Position numbers and translations under genes: made by a program. Source: Pratylenchus scribneri (lineage: Eukaryota; Nematoda; Chromadorea; Rhabditida; Pratylenchidae). From it: a DNA stretch of 64,000 bases. A model generated the notes under the pieces. That model saw nothing but the letters and a program-made list of their open reading frames with translations. It was not told the DNA's origin and did not search any database. Each line of letters opens with the position of its first letter. Positions within the stretch are counted from its first letter, which is position 1. Of this stretch, positions 35,951 through 51,000 are shown in pieces. The stretch is from assembly GCA_030063045.1 (NCBI GenBank), contig JAQSEB010000071.1, positions 924,001-988,000 on the forward strand, written 5' to 3'.

Positions 35951-37514
35951 GAAGCCCATGGGTTTATAAATTTCAGAGCCCCAAATTGTGGGGAAAAATT
36001 AACATTTTTACCTTTTTTTTCACTTTAAAATGTGGGCTTCCATTAGAGAGTGAGAGCTTCAAATATATAATTTATGGTATTTATTAACGGCACACGACAA
36101 GTTGGCCTCCGCCGGTGATGACAAGTTGGATGCGTGTCCTCATCATCCAGTCAGTCCTAAAAAAGACTTGCTTTTGCTTGCTACTTTGTTTTGTGTTTTC
36201 CGTCGAATGAGAATGAATCCCCCGAATGCTAGAAATGAAGAGGAGGATTGGCCCTTGGCTCCTCCCAATTGGGCCTATTTACCCAAGAAGATGAAGAAGA
36301 AAAGGGGAGGAGGGAATTTCGGCCAAGGCTGATGAGGGGCTAATGATGGCCCGGGAATTGGTCGCAAATTTGGAAGGCGAAGAAGACGATGCCATCCAAA
36401 ATTTAATCTGCGGCCCTCTGTGCTGGCCACAATCCCCCTATTTGGCCAAAAGCGGGGAAAAATAGGAGCCGAAAGCCGATGACGCGGAAGGTGGGGCCCT
36501 CTGGCCGACTTTGGCCCCGCCGGACACATTTTCATGCCCCAAAGGCAATGTTTTGGAATTGGAATGAATGAATTGGAGGAGGGCCTTTTAGGCGGTAATT
36601 GACAAAGAGAAGGAGAAGAATGGAAGGAAGTTGGCGAAGAGGAAGAAAAGTGAGCCATTTTTGCCCTCATCATCATTCACAAATGGTGAAATGTGTTGAA
36701 TAAGCGCAAAGTGAGGGACTGGGTGGAAGCCTCCCTCATATATTCCCCGCCTCCCACATCCCCTCCTCCTATATCATCATCCCGTGAAGTTCACACATCC
36801 GTCGACCCTTTGTCCACATATTTCATTTCGCATTTCGGACGATTTGGTGTCAAATTTTGGCGGCGCTGCAATTGTTGTTGTTGGTTGGCGGCTCCAGGGG
36901 CAACGCGAAAATGAACAATGTGAAATGGCAGGGGAATCAATTTAAAGGGGGGGGGGGTGAATGTGGCATTTTCGGAGGCAATTATTGCCACATTATATTT
37001 AATTCACACATATGTTACACACGTACACACATTTTTGGAGGGACACGGCGGATCCGTTTCATTGATGGCGTGCCCTTGGCAAATTCGGCCAGCCAGCCCC
37101 CGCCCGATTCCAACGTGACCAATCGGACAGCCAACAATTTTGTGAGGCGGCCCCAAATAGCCACCAAATTGGGAAAGTGAAATTGTGGGCCCCAAATAGG
37201 GGAAAGGGGCCAATTTGAATTGAGTGAGGACAGCATCGGGGGATTGGATGTACCAAATTTTGACAATTGAATTTATTGAGGGGGAAATGACGCAGAACGG
37301 TGGAAGGAGTAATTTATTTGAAGCTTTGAATTGCGTAAAGAATTGAAGCAATTTCAATGAATTTGATGACAAATGAAAGAGCTGAATTAGATCTACCCAA
37401 TGATGTAGAAAACAATTGTATTTGCTTTTTTTTTTATAAATAGACTTAAATTATGGCCTAAAAAAGTTAAAGAAATTGATGCAAAAACTTTCTCTAGAAT
37501 AAATGTAGAAATTA

Positions 37515-38285
37515 CAATTACAATCATTCCGGAATGAACTTAGAAATTACAATTACAATTACAATTACAATTACAATTACAATCGCAATTACAATTACAA
37601 TTACAATCCATTTTTACAATTACAATTACAATCGCAATTACAATTACAATCCTAAATTACAATTACAATCCATTTTTACAATTACATTTACAATCCTAGA
37701 TTACAATTACAATCCAATTTTACAATTACAATTACAATCCTAAATTACAATTACAATTCATTTTTACAATTACAATTACAATCGCAATTACAATCTTAAA
37801 TTACAATTACAATCCATTTTTACAATTACAATTACAATCCTAAATTACAATTACAATCCATTTTTACAATTACAATTACAATCCTAAATTACAATTACAA
37901 TCCATTTTTACAATTACAATTACAATCTTAAATTACAATTACAATCCATTTTTACAATTACAATTACAATCCTAAATTACAATTACAATCCATTTTTACA
38001 ATTACAATTACAATCGCAATTACAATCTTAAATTACAATTACAATCCATTTTTACAATTACAATTACAATCCATTTTTACAATTACAATTACAATCCATT
38101 TTTACAATTACAATTACAATCCATTTTTACAATTACAATCGCAATTACAATTACAATCCTAAGTTACAATTACAATTACAATCCATTTTTACAATTACAA
38201 TTACAATCGCAATTACTATTACAATTACAATCTTAAATTACAATTACAATTCTAAATTACAAATAGAATCCTTCCGGAAAACACA
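37515..38285 (+). repeat. TTACAA-type array capped by TTCCGGAA (copy 2)
   Basis: Left end ATTCCGGAATGAACTTAGA, right end AATCCTTCCGGAAAA. The interior is (ATTACA)n with higher-order blocks that alternate CAATCCATTTTTACAATTAC with CAATCCTAAATTACAATTAC and CAATCGCAATTACAATTAC. Confidence 0.88.
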
Positions 38286-38669
38286 AAATCTACTCGAAGG
38301 AAGAAGAAGGAGACAGAATGAAGAAATTCAAAAAGAAAATATGGGAATGGGAAAAAGTTAATGAAGAGATTACATGGAAAGAATTAGAATATTGCGGTGG
38401 CGAGACATTCCCTTTGAGGAATGCCCTACGGCGATAATTTTGTGTCGCGGATGGCGCAACTTTATGGGTGGAAGAACTAGATTGGAAAATTTGAATGTCA
38501 AATTTGCATTCCCGCCAGTCTTTTCATTTGCGCATTTCCTAAATTCCCCAATCTTTTGACCTATCCAATCCACCCCATTCTCTAATCAACAATTCCAAAC
38601 CACACAATCAGCGCAAATCCAAAGGCTTCCCAAAGGCTGCCGATCGATGTTCACCGCCGTCAGCCAAAA

Positions 38670-38720
38670 GTCAGCATATAAAAATGTTGCGCAGCTTTTC
38701 GGGCCAGTGCTGATCAGTCA
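38670..38720 (+). promoter_or_regulatory. Probable TATA promoter of the ZP gene
   Basis: CAGCATATAAAAATG at about 38674 is followed about 30 bp later by initiator-like GCTGATCAGTCAAAG. It lies 330 bp upstream of the chosen start codon. A C-tract (38769-38783) and a short upstream open frame from the ATG near 38813 lie in the inferred leader. Confidence 0.55.
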
Positions 38721-39042
38721 AAGAAGCAAAAGCACATAATCAGTGGCTGCCCCATATTTCCTCCTTTCCTCCCCCCCCCCCCCCATATTTTCGTCCATTT
38801 CCTGTCCCCCAAATGCTCGTCCCCCCCTTCCCCGCGGCCACAACCCAAATCCAAAACCCCGTCATCCCTTCCTTCATTTCCCCTTCCCATTCATAAAAAG
38901 TGTTTGTGGCTCATCCTCTAAACCGCACACCAAATATCCGTCAATTCAATTCTCAATCCACAATCAAATTGCGGCTTTCCATTCCTGCATTTCCACCCTT
39001 TATTTATCATACCAATTGTGCGCCTGCAATTCTCGTCTCAAA

Positions 39043-42000
39043 ATGATGATTTTGATTGACACCTTTTTTGGCGGTGGCCTGTTTTCCTTCACATATTATG
39101 CCTTGGCCATCCACCTTCTTGCCTTTTGTTCGGTTTGTTCAATTCAGGGGCCATATAGGTACAAATTATTTAGGCAGAGGCCAATAAAGAAATGATCATT
39201 TTCGAAAAGAGTTGAATGGCATAGAAAAACAATTTTTGATTTGCTTAAAATTCATTGAATTGTTGTCAAAAAAATTGTAATTGTTGAAAAATAATATCAT
39301 TTTTATTCTCGAATCATTCCATAAAATAGAATGAGCTCAAATCTAATGGCCAACTGCCATTCAATAGGCGAAACTCGGCTCAGAAAAATGACATAAATGT
39401 TATCGAAAATGGTTTAGACTGATGACATAGTATATAATTAAATATTTGAAAACAATGTTGGAAAATAATAGTCTATTTCCTATTTTTTAAATAATATTTC
39501 TGCATTAATGAACCCCAATTAATATTTCCATTTAATATATGAATGATAGTTAAAACTCTACAAAATGGCATTAAAATAGTTGAAATTAGTTCCAATCCTT
39601 CAAAAGTTATGATGTAGAGAAATGGCCATTGTCTATTGATGGAAATGGTCTCTTTTTCCTGAAATCATTTCCCTTAAAGGATGAACCAATCTTTTTATGA
39701 AATATATGCTAACCAAGCTCTTTAACATGACATTAAATTAATTGAAAACGGATTTTAATCCTAGGAGGAAACTTTCTGTACCCGAGTGAGGCATAATTCT
39801 CATATTGAAATTAAAATCAAATTCATTTTCCCATTAAAAATTCCAGCAGCCCATCCATGGCCATCCTCAACATTTCTTTTCGGCTCCATCCGTGGCCCGA
39901 GGCTATCAGCCGCCTCCAAATCCCCCACTCGGTATGTTGCCAACAAATTCCGTCAAAATTTCCTCAAAAAAATTTCATTCAATTTAATTCCAGTCGATGA
40001 ATATTCGCCGTACAATTCGCCATTTCAAGCCAGCCCAGTGCCTCATCAATTTCAGCCTCGTTGGCCTCCGGCCATTTCACCGCCTCCCTTTTATCCTCCT
40101 TCTAATTCCCCAACTTCATTCGCCTTTCGGCCCCAAATCCAACAAATTCCGCCTTCCAATGGGCCCAATGAACCATTGTTGGTGAACACGTTGATTCAGG
40201 TTTGCCAAAATTATTTTTCGAGTTTTTTTACATATATTCGCGCACATAGGTTTTTGCGCCAAATCAAATTTCGGATGGACGGCCGGCAATTTCATTGGCT
40301 GAAGTAAGTCCCCTCTCTACTAGGGCTATTCTTTTGGCCATATCTCGTGAAGGAATCAACCAATTCAGGAAGGCGATATGCAATTTGAAAGCCATAAATG
40401 TCCTCTAAAAAGTGGCCAATTCTAATTGTTTTTTGGAATGTTAAAATAATTTGTAAAATAAGCGGCTTTTCCTCCAAACAAACAAATATTCGGGTTTATT
40501 CCATTCAAAGATATGCAACTTTTTAAAAGCCTAGATTTTATAAAGTTTAAAATAGCCACTTTGTAGAGGTCACTTTTGGCTTAAAAAATGGTATATCGCC
40601 TTCCCAAATTGACAATTGCTTCTTTGAGATATGGCCAATAGATTCGCCCAGACATATGAAAATTCTTTATTTCTCCTATTATTCTAGGCCCGCACTTTAA
40701 CCGCCGTTTCCACTGATGGACAGGATTTACCGCCCAATTTGGGCGGAGGCCGTTTGAATGGACAAAAACGGGTGATGATAATGCGTCAATTGGATACTAC
40801 TAAACGGTAAATTAGGCAAGAGAGATGACTTTTTTACGGTAATATTTTTAAGGATTTTCATCCCTGAGGCATCAATCAATCCGGCGGCCAGTCCAAGGGA
40901 AATAGTACTGTAATGGGGAAATTTTTTATGAGAAATATTAGTCGAAAAAATTGAAAATGTCAACCCAAAAATGGTTTTGAACCATAAAACAAATTGGTTT
41001 AAACGGTTTAAAACCCTTTAATTGTTGACCAAACAAAAAACCGGTTTAAACGGTTTAAAACCCTTTAATTTTGAACCATTAAACCAAATTGTGGTTTAAA
41101 CCGTTTAAAACCCTTTAATTGTTGACCAAAAAACCATAACCAAATTATATACCATTCAATGCGTTTTGACCAGCTCTATCCAATTTTGGGTATATTTGGT
41201 TTGTGAATGTGTGGAAAAAACCCTTAAACCGGTTTAATTATTTTAGCATTTTCAATGCTTTTTTTCGTCATTTTAATTAAAAAATATTCAATTTTTAATA
41301 TTAAATTCTGCCCATTTTTAGGCATTTGTGAAGGCATTTGCGGCCACAAATTCAACCAGAATGACGGATGCCCAGCTGAAGGATGAATTGGCCAAGGAGC
41401 TGGACCAATCCGTCCCATTGATTTTGGAAGAATTAGAAAGGGTTGGCGAACAAAAAGTGACCGTAGGGCCGAGTCGAGGCGATGTGGAAGGCCTAATCAG
41501 CGAAGGATTGGCGGAATTGGAGGAAACAACAACGGCAAAAATTGGACCAATGGGAGTGGAAATTGAAGGACCGGCGACCATTGGAAATAGGGCGGAGGAA
41601 GAGGAGGCCACTACAACAATTCCACAGCAACCAGCAGAGGAATTCATAACAACAAGTTTGGGCGAGGGAAAAGGGAAATTGGGGTCCACTCAAAAAAAGT
41701 TGAGATTAATTTATTCACTTTCCATCGAGATTTTTGACGTACCTATGCCATTTTATTGGCAATTTTCTGCTCTTTAAAATGAGATATTAAATTGGGCTAA
41801 TTCAAAAGTTATGCCTAAAAACTGGGGAATGTTCTCTGAAAGTTCCCAACTTTCTCTCGGGGGTTTGGGTGGTTTATTCATTATCTAAATAAAAAAAAAC
41901 AAGCTTGTATATAAAATTTCACTGCAAATTATATTTCCTTTAAAATGAATATTGACAATTGGTTAACACCCTCAAAAGTTATTATTATTACTGTTTAAAA

Positions 42001-45000
42001 TGTTCGATTCGAACTATCGTTGAAAACTATGCTTCTCTCACAATCAGCCAATGGATATTTTGATTGCCTCTGTGATGAATGAGGGCACAAAAACCATTCC
42101 CTCCTCCACCTTTTCAATTTGTTGATGAGGAATTAGGGAAATACGATAATTGAAGGAAAATGAATGAAACGAGCAACAAGTGAGGATGCCTAAAAGGGCA
42201 CACCAAAACAATAAACTAACGGTGCTAGGTCATCTCCACAATTCTGCAAATATGGGCATGTCCACAATTCTGCAATTATAAGCGTTTTCGATTTATAACA
42301 AGTCAAAAACCGGTTTTAGACTCAACATACCTTATACCAATTTGTAGATCTCATCGAGACGCATCGATTGGTATATAATTTGTTATGGTTTGGCCCAAAA
42401 TGAAAGAGTTTTAAACCAAAAATTTGAAAAATGGTTTAATACCATTTAATTTTGATCAAACCATGGAAAATTATATATCATTGGATGCGTTTCGATGAGA
42501 TCTATAAAATGGTATAAGGTTTGTGGGGTCTAAAACCGGTTTCTGATTTATTATAGTCGAAAACGCCCATAATTGCAGAATTGTGGACATGCCCATAATT
42601 GCATAGTTCTTTATCTATTGTGGAGATGACCCCGGACGTAAACTAACTAAACTAAATTTTTGATCAATAAAAAGCACCTTTGTGTTTTTGGAATCATAAC
42701 TATATTAAAAACTGATCAATTTTTGGTGTTCTATTCTAGATACCTATATTATTATATGGGGAAGAATGTGCTCTATAAAAATGGCATATCAATCAATCAA
42801 ATAAGTTAACCAATCCAAAAAGTTACGGGCAAAAACCTCGGAATTTCCTGGAAGATTAATCCTAAATATATTCACTCTCTCTATATTTTCTTTATATTTT
42901 CAGAACCATTGTTGGTGTTCACCAAAAATCATCGGCATGAAACGCCGGCAGAAGGTGCCGAAGAATTCTTCACCACTGAAATAACTACGGCCGAAACACC
43001 ATCGAATGATGTACCAGAAAATGGACAGAGTAGTACGCCAAAATTTGTTGCCGAAACATTGGCCAATGAGAAAGGTAGCAGCCAAAAACCAGCGGAAGAA
43101 GGAATGGCCACAATTGAGGAGGGCACTACTCTTTTGGCCGAAACAAATGCCGAAGGAATGGGAAATACGGCATCGGCAACAATGTCGTCGATGGAACCGC
43201 CAGAATCAATAGGTGAAGGATCAACAACCATACTACAGGGCAAAGAATCTTTAATTTATTTATTTACTTAAATATTATCGATTTTTAAGTCTTTTTGCCG
43301 AAAGATCCTTTTTTGGATTAAATTCCTATGCTTGATACTAGAATACCAAATCTTATACAATTTGATAGAGCTCTCGAGATGCGTTGATCAGGGCTACCAC
43401 AGGTCCCCCAGTGAAAAATATGGAAAAATAACCCAAAATGGCTGTCAGCAAAAGATTTTGCTAAAAATTGATCATTTTAAGCCATTTTTAAAAATATAGC
43501 ATTTTTAAGGCGACATAAAAATATGGCAAAAAATAAGGCAAATCCTCAAAAATATGGATAAATAAGGTAATCTGGGCAACCCTGCGGTTGATTAATGTGT
43601 TGCTTTTCATGGTCAAGATATTAAACTTTCTAACCATATTTTGCTTTTTCCAATCAATAGCCCAATCGATGCATCTTGACGAGCTCTATCGTATGGTACA
43701 AAATTTATAGGGTCTATATCTATGATCAATTATTAAAATAAAGTTAATACCGTTTCGACAAAAGAATCCACAACCTATACAAAAAGTAAACAATTCTTTC
43801 CCTCTAATGGATTTTTGACTTTTGAGGCTTTAAATGGAAACTTTTTTTTAGATATTTATTCATTTTCCCTACAGAATCAACAGCAACAATGATGACTGGC
43901 ATTATCCCTGAGCAAAGTGCCAGTAATGCCGGAATAGAAAATATCCAAACGACAGTGGCAATGGCGGAAAGTAGTTCAACGGGGACCAACCCAGGAATTG
44001 GCACATCGCCTTCGGAAAATGTGCCACCGGAAAAGGAATTTGCCGAAGAGGGAAGTGTAAGCACGGAAGCGGCCTACAGTGAAATTGCAACGATGAGCCC
44101 AGCGGCCGAATCATCGACAATTGAACAAATTTCAAGCCAAAATGCTGAAGCTGGCGGAACGACGGAAGCAGCCCCATTCCAGACGAACAATGTTGACTTG
44201 GGAGTGGCTTCGACAGTGACAAACAATATCAATCCATCCCAGGGAACAACAGTGGCGCAATTTGAAGGGGAATCGACAACAGGCGGAGGAGGAGGCGACA
44301 TTAGCACGGAAATTGGCGGCACCGGAGGCGGCGTTACGGGCATAACCGTAAATGGTGGCATTCGCCCCGAGGGCGAAATTAGCACTGGAGCCGGTGGCAT
44401 TAGCCCTGAGGGCGAAATTAGCAGCACCGGAGGCAGCGTTAGCACTGGAGCCGTTGGCATCATTAGCCCAGAGGGTGGAATTAGCACCGGAGGCGGCATT
44501 GTCACGGAAAGTAACATTGGAAGCAGCAGCCCATTAATTAGTGGAATGACTGAAAATGCTCCAATTAGCACCGGTGGCGGCATTAGCGGGTCTACGGAAA
44601 ATGTTGGAACTGGAACCAATGAATTTGGCTCCTCAACAACACAATTTGAAGGCAGTAGCAGCATTGGCATTGGCACAATTACAATTGGGGCAGAAGGGGA
44701 ATCAACCGCCGAAGGAGGCGGCATTGGCCATGAAGGTGGCACTGCGACAACAGCGGAAAGTGGCACTGGCACCGGAAGTGGCATTACTGGGGAAAGTGGC
44801 GGCAGTACAATTAGTGGTGGCAACATTGGCACGGAAAGTGGTGGAATTGTCACCGGTGAATTTGGCTCAACTACTGAAAATGGTGCCACAATAAATGCAG
44901 AGGAAGATGAAGGCGAAGGATGGGAAAGGACGGACTTTGAGGAAGGCCAACTCTGGGTCCGCTGCAGGCCTCAAGGCATTCAGGCAAGTGCATTAAATGG

Positions 45001-48000
45001 AATAACAATAATTTCGCCAATTCTGAGTATTTTTATTTCGCCCTTTTTAGTTAATTAGGGAAATTCCGTTTGTTTTATTTAAACTTGTTAAATGGCATCC
45101 GGCCTCAATCCCATCCCTAAAGCAATTTTCGCCAATCATAGTTCCAAGTTATCAGAACTTAACCAAATTTTATATTTCTATAAGATCAATAATTCCATTA
45201 GAAAGTCCACATCTACATATGAGACAAGAAAATGTTGTAGAAGTATTTAATTTGAATTGGTTGATTATAGCCGCAGATATATGTGACTTGCATCAAATTT
45301 GTTGGGGGGAGGGGGTTGAAGAAGTGAATGGCCCACTTGTCGGCCATTCTTCAAGCATTGCATTTATCTTGCTAATTTTGATGACTTTGGTATCAAATTA
45401 AAGAGCAGACTTTTGGCTATCCAATGATATTAATTTTATTTAAATTGGTTCAAAAATTGATGAAGTTTTGGACAAAAAACCAATTAAAATGATCTTTGCT
45501 ATAGATTAGCGAAATTTTCAGTGATTTTTTAGCCATAATTTCATCAATTATGAACCAATTTAAATAAAATTAATTTCATTGTATAGCCAAAAGTCTGATC
45601 TTTAATTTGATACCAAAAACATCAAATTTGGTTCAGTCCTTGATGAGTTATTTTAAACGGCGTGGAGTTGGGGCGTATCCGATAAATGGGTAAAAGTTGG
45701 TTGGCATTCCCCCTTTTTTCCCGAAAAATAAAGGTTTCCACTTTGGTTCATCAATCATCAGTATTAGGGTTAGGCTCATCCAGGGATTGGAAGGGACAAA
45801 ATCACCTAATGTAACCCTAAAACCTATCCCTAACACCCAAAATGGGGACCCTTCACTTTTTCTACCTACACTTTTTCATTTTTGGGTAAAAAGTGGGGGT
45901 ACCAATACCAACCGAACTATTACTGATAAAATGCGGACAATTTCTACCTGAAATTGTAGGCACGCCTTCGGCCATCACCAAATCGCACATTGGCGAGAGG
46001 CGCCCTATTTGCCAAAGATTTCCACGATCAGCCGGGATGTTTTGCGGAATTGGAGCCGGATGGCACCGATGCCCGATTGGAAATTGGCCAGGGTCAATGC
46101 GGATTAGCTTCATCAGTTTGTGCCCAAAAACATGCCAAATAATTCCCAATTTTCTAAAAAAGGAAGCTTCCTCGGCTGGTCAAAATGTCTCTTTGGTTTT
46201 GATGTTTGCCCCGAGGCGATCCATCATTTTGGACTCACCCGAGGTATCCAGTAATTTCCATATGGCAGACAATTCTTTTGGCCATATCTCTAGAAAGAAA
46301 CAGCCAATTCAGGAAGGAGATATGCCATTTGAAAGCCCAAAATGTCCTCTAAAAAGTGGCCAATTCTAATTGTTTTTGAAATGTTAAAATAATTTATAAA
46401 ATAAGCGGTTTTTCCTCCAAACAAATATTCGGGTTTATTCTATTCAATGACATGAACTTTTTCAAAAGCCTGGATTTTATAAAATTTAAATTGGCTACTT
46501 TGTAGAGGACACTTTTGGCTTTCAAATGATATATCGCCTTCCTAGTTTGGTTTTTGCCTCGTTGAGCTATGGCCAAAAGAATGCCAGAGGTCATAAATAA
46601 GCGGTACTGGAAGCATCGATCAATATTCTTCCTTTTTTTAAATATATTTTAATTATTTTTCCCTCGGTCAGTATTCTTTCCTCCTTCAATGTTTTTCGCC
46701 CACCCTTCCCTCCCAACAACAATTGTCAGCCACATTAGCCATTCAACAACCGGCTGCCGCCCCAATATTGGCAAAAACAATTGAATTGGAGTTGGCACCG
46801 CCAAAATGTGAATATTCATTGAGAAGGTCAATCCAAGGCAAAATTTGAATGGGAAAATAGAAATTTCTAGGGCCGGGGTTTTTGGTTTTTTAATTTATTA
46901 TTATAATATTTCTAAGTATTTTTTTCATTTTTTGACCAATTTTTTGACCTATTTTTACCCATTTTGGCATTTTTTTATGGATTTCATTAGAAAAATGCAA
47001 GAACCAAAAATTACCTCTATAAAGTTCACGAAAAAACATTTTTAAAAATTCAAAAACCTAATAAACGCCTATGCAATTTTTGAGACCAAAAAATTAGTGT
47101 CCTAGTAATATTTCCCTCTCGGCAATTCTTCACATAATTTGCCTAGTCAAAGTGTAGCAGCTAATGAATTAATTTAAATGAAATTTAATAGTCCGAAATC
47201 TTGGCTATCCAATGATTTATTGATAGTTCTTTAAAATAAATTTAAGGGCCAATGGCTAATTTTAAAAAATCGACAGCATTTGCACATTCCTTTTTGATTT
47301 TATGGCCATAACTTGGCCAAAATCAATTTCTAATGAATCACCAATTTGGGATTAGATAGCCAAGATTTTGGACTATCAAAAAATTTTAAATCATTTAAAT
47401 TGGTATTCATTAGCTACAAAACTTTTTAACTCATCAAAAAATTGTATGGAGTGGAGAATGGCCTACAGGAAAATAAATGGAATGGTTTTTCAATCCTTTG
47501 TCTTTTGATGAAAACGAAGGACTTTTTTATACTTTAGGGACTCGCCAAATGGGCCATTGTTGGAAAGTGTGGCACTTGGCCAGACAATATTCCACCGTTG
47601 GGAATGCCATGGGGCTGGTGGGGCCGATGCCGCCCAACATTTCGGCATTTTTCTGGTTTCGTTCCAAACCTTTTAATTTCCAATTTTATTATTCCCGTAG
47701 AGTGATTGTTTGGTAGCAAATTCAACAACAGGCCAAGGGGCCAATGGCACCACATCCCCGCAGCCAACAATTGAATTGGTCGATTCCCAAGGGTAAGTTA
47801 TCAATTTAGTAGAAGATGTAACCGAAATTTTTGCATCCAAATTTTGTGATTAGGCTTTAATTTGACCCAATTTATGGCCATTTTATAGCCTTGATTTGGA
47901 TGAATTGAATAGAGAAAGATTAATTAATTTAAAAAAAAGTAGTGGCAAAAAAAAGGTAAAATAAGCCCCGATTTTCACTGGATTTTTATCTTAAAATTTA

Positions 48001-51000
48001 GTAAATTTGTTATCATTGAATGGCTCTGATTTATATGAGTTGATTAGAGAATGTGATGGATTTGATATAAAATAAATTATAAAAAGTTATGAATAAAAAA
48101 GGCTACAAAACTAGGCCAAAATCCGGGGAAGTTTTCCCACATTTTTACCATTAAATTTGTGGCCACATATCATATATGTTTTTGGAACTATTATTTTGAT
48201 ATTAAAATGCTCTAAATAAGAAATGAGATTAATCCAATGTTAAAAATACTTTTTTAATAGCTTAAAAAATTGCCAATTTGGCAAAAATTAGGCAAAATTT
48301 GGGGTAGTCTTCAGTCCATTTTTTATGAAACCATTTCATTCATTTTTGCCTTCACATTTAACAGTTGTTCTACGGATTCCGCCATTTTTGGCGATCCGGA
48401 ATATGCGGATGGCGCATTGTTGGCCACTGCCAGGGCCAAGGCATTTTCCCTTCGACCCGAAGCACATTCCCTCCAATTCTCGTGCCAATTGCGAATTTGC
48501 ATGCGAAACACAGATGGCTGCCAGGTAAGAAGCCTATTAAGCTTAATAATGACTCAATTTTTGTGAAATAATTTAATTTTAATTGAATAAATCAGAAAAT
48601 TTTGATCAGGTTCATTTAATACTTCTATTGAGTATGCATTAATTTTTGGCTCATAACTTATCAAGGCATTAACCAATTTAGGAAGGCGATAAACCATTTT
48701 AAAGCCCAAAGTGTCTTCTACAATGTGGTCTATTTAAATTTTGATAAAATCCAGAATTTAAAAAATTACATGTCTTTGAATGGAATAAACTCGAATTTGT
48801 TTGTTAGAGTAAAAGCCGATAATTTTACAAATATTTTAACATTTCAAAAAACAATTAGAATTGGCCACTTTTTAGAGGACATTTAGGGCTTTCAAATGGC
48901 ATATCGCCTTCCTGAATTGGTTGCTTCCTTCTCGAGATATGGCCAAAATATGGCTTAGATTGTTAATCGTGGATTCAATCATTCTTTTTTGTTTTTTTTT
49001 TATTTAAAATATTATTAAAAAATCAATAATTTCATCCATTCTTCCCCTACTATAGCCACCTCAATGCCCGGCATCAAATTCCTCTTCCCCACATTTGGAA
49101 GCATTGGCATTGTCATGTCGCCATTTATTCGGCAGCGATCATTCAGCTTCGATGCCAGCAATTCGACAACGAATTTTGTCCACCCAAATTTCGGTCATCC
49201 CATTCCCTTCGCCGCCTTCTTCATCATCGCCTCCTTCGCCTCGTCTTCCCTTCCATGGGCCACCTTCAATGATGCAACAGAGGAATTTGTTGCATTCCGG
49301 CTGGGCCGTGGGCCTCATTTTGGGTGCTGCCATTTTGTTGGGCACTTTGTTGGGCATCTGCACATTTTTGCTGCATTCTCGGCATCAACGGGCGCAAAGG
49401 GCACGGCTCGTTCAATGGGTAAGAGCATTAGGAAATGGATGTGGCCCAACTTGATGCCGTTGAAAATAACTCATTAAAAAATGAAATAATTTTTTATGAT
49501 TTTGATATCAAATTAAAGAGCAGACTTTTGGCTATCAAATGATGTTAATTTTATTAAAAATGGTTCAGAATTGATAGAGTTGTGTACAAAAAACCGTTGA
49601 AATGACATTTACTAAGGATTTACGAAATCTTCAATGGTTTTTTGTTCATAATTTCATCAATTTTGAACAAATTTAATTAATTTTAATATTATTTGATAGT
49701 CGAACGTCTGTTCTTTAATTTAATAGTAAAATCATCAAAATTGGTTCGATTCTTGATGAGTTTTCTTAAACGAGACAAGAAGATGGGTTGCTTCACAGAA
49801 TGAGGGGACAAGTATGCTTGGACTCGAGGCTTTATTTCGCTTTAAGAATGAAATTATTTTCAATAAATTTTAATATCAAATTAAAGAGCAGACTTTTGGC
49901 TATCAAACCAAATTAATTTTATTTAAATTGGTTCGGAATTGGCGAAGTTATATCCAAAAAAAACCAATTAAATTTCCCAAATACATAGTAAAAGACATTT
50001 TAAATGTTTTTTTTTTGCTCAACTTCATCAATTCCGAACGAATTTAAATAAAATTAATTTCATTGGGTAGCCAAAAGTCTGTTCTTTAATTTGATAACAA
50101 AAACATCAAAATTTGTTTCATTCCTTGATGAGTTATAAGCAGGGTTGCCAGATGTACTTTTTTAAAAGATTTGTACTTTTTTTGAGGGGTCAAATCTTTG
50201 AAAATAAAAATGTACTTTTTTAAAAGATTTGTACTTTTTTTAGGGGTCAAATCTTTGAAAATAAAAATGTACTTTTTTAAAAGATTTGTACTTTTTTTTA
50301 CTTTGCTGTACTTTTTGTACTTTTTTTTCATAAAATCATGAAAAATCGTAAAATTTTTTCGCTGTGCGGCTATTTTTAGCTTAAATTTTTCGCCTTCGGC
50401 TTGAAAAATTGTAAAAATTTCTTTTCAAAAACACGTGATCTAAGTTCTGGATAAACACCGGTTGTTCATTTAAGATAAAAAAAAAACATAATAAAAAATT
50501 TTAATCAATTTATATTAGCTTAAAACGAAAATCTTTTTTTTGACACCAAAATCTTTTTTTTCAAGGCCAATGTACTTTTTTTTGAAAAAAAAATCTGGCA
50601 ACCCTGGTTATAAGCGTTCTCAACGAGTTGGTCGCTGCTCCATTGGGAAAAAATCCCCTTTTAAATTATTCAAAAAATCCTTAAAATCAAAGGTTTTGGC
50701 GCGTCCAACACCTTCGTCGGCCAATTCTGCTGGATGTAGCGAAAATGGTTCTTACTACGATTTGGCACCACCATGCCCTGAGGAAGTCCTCACCCGGTTT
50801 GACAGTCCAAGGCGAAAAGGGGCAGAGGAAGAAGAGGAAAGAAAGGTAAGGGAAGAGATGTTGCCATTTTTTGGCCATATCTCGAAAAGGAAGCAACCAA
50901 TTCAGGAAGGCGATATGCCATTTGAAAGCCCTAAATGTCCTCTAAAAAGTGGCCAATTCTAATTTGTTTTTTGAAATGTTAAAATAATTTGTAAAATAAG

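Larger units (their letters stand above)
35118..39042. other. Divergent intergenic region between the nlp-10-like and ZP genes
   Basis: It contains R3 (35.6-35.95 kb), a G+C-richer segment (36.1-37.2 kb) whose open frames look non-coding, the TTACAA array (37.5-38.3 kb), a non-repetitive patch (38.29-38.65 kb) and the ZP gene's TATA region. The G+C-rich block probably holds control sequences for one or both divergent genes (inference). Confidence 0.55.

Noticed and set aside
36102..37372. Overlapping open frames in the G+C-rich block upstream of the ZP gene
   Set aside because: Frames overlap on both strands, have no recognisable domain or supported splice, and look like chance frames in G+C-richer DNA.
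38374..38559. 61-aa frame after the TTACAA array (RIRILRWRDIPFEECP)
   Set aside because: It is not repetitive and briefly looked like a domain fragment, but it has no extension, partner exon or family match I can defend.
44074..44889. 271-aa reverse frame opposite ZP exon 9
   Set aside because: It is a shadow of the Gly/Ser/Thr-rich coding exon; the plus-strand frame joins conserved ZP exons on the right.
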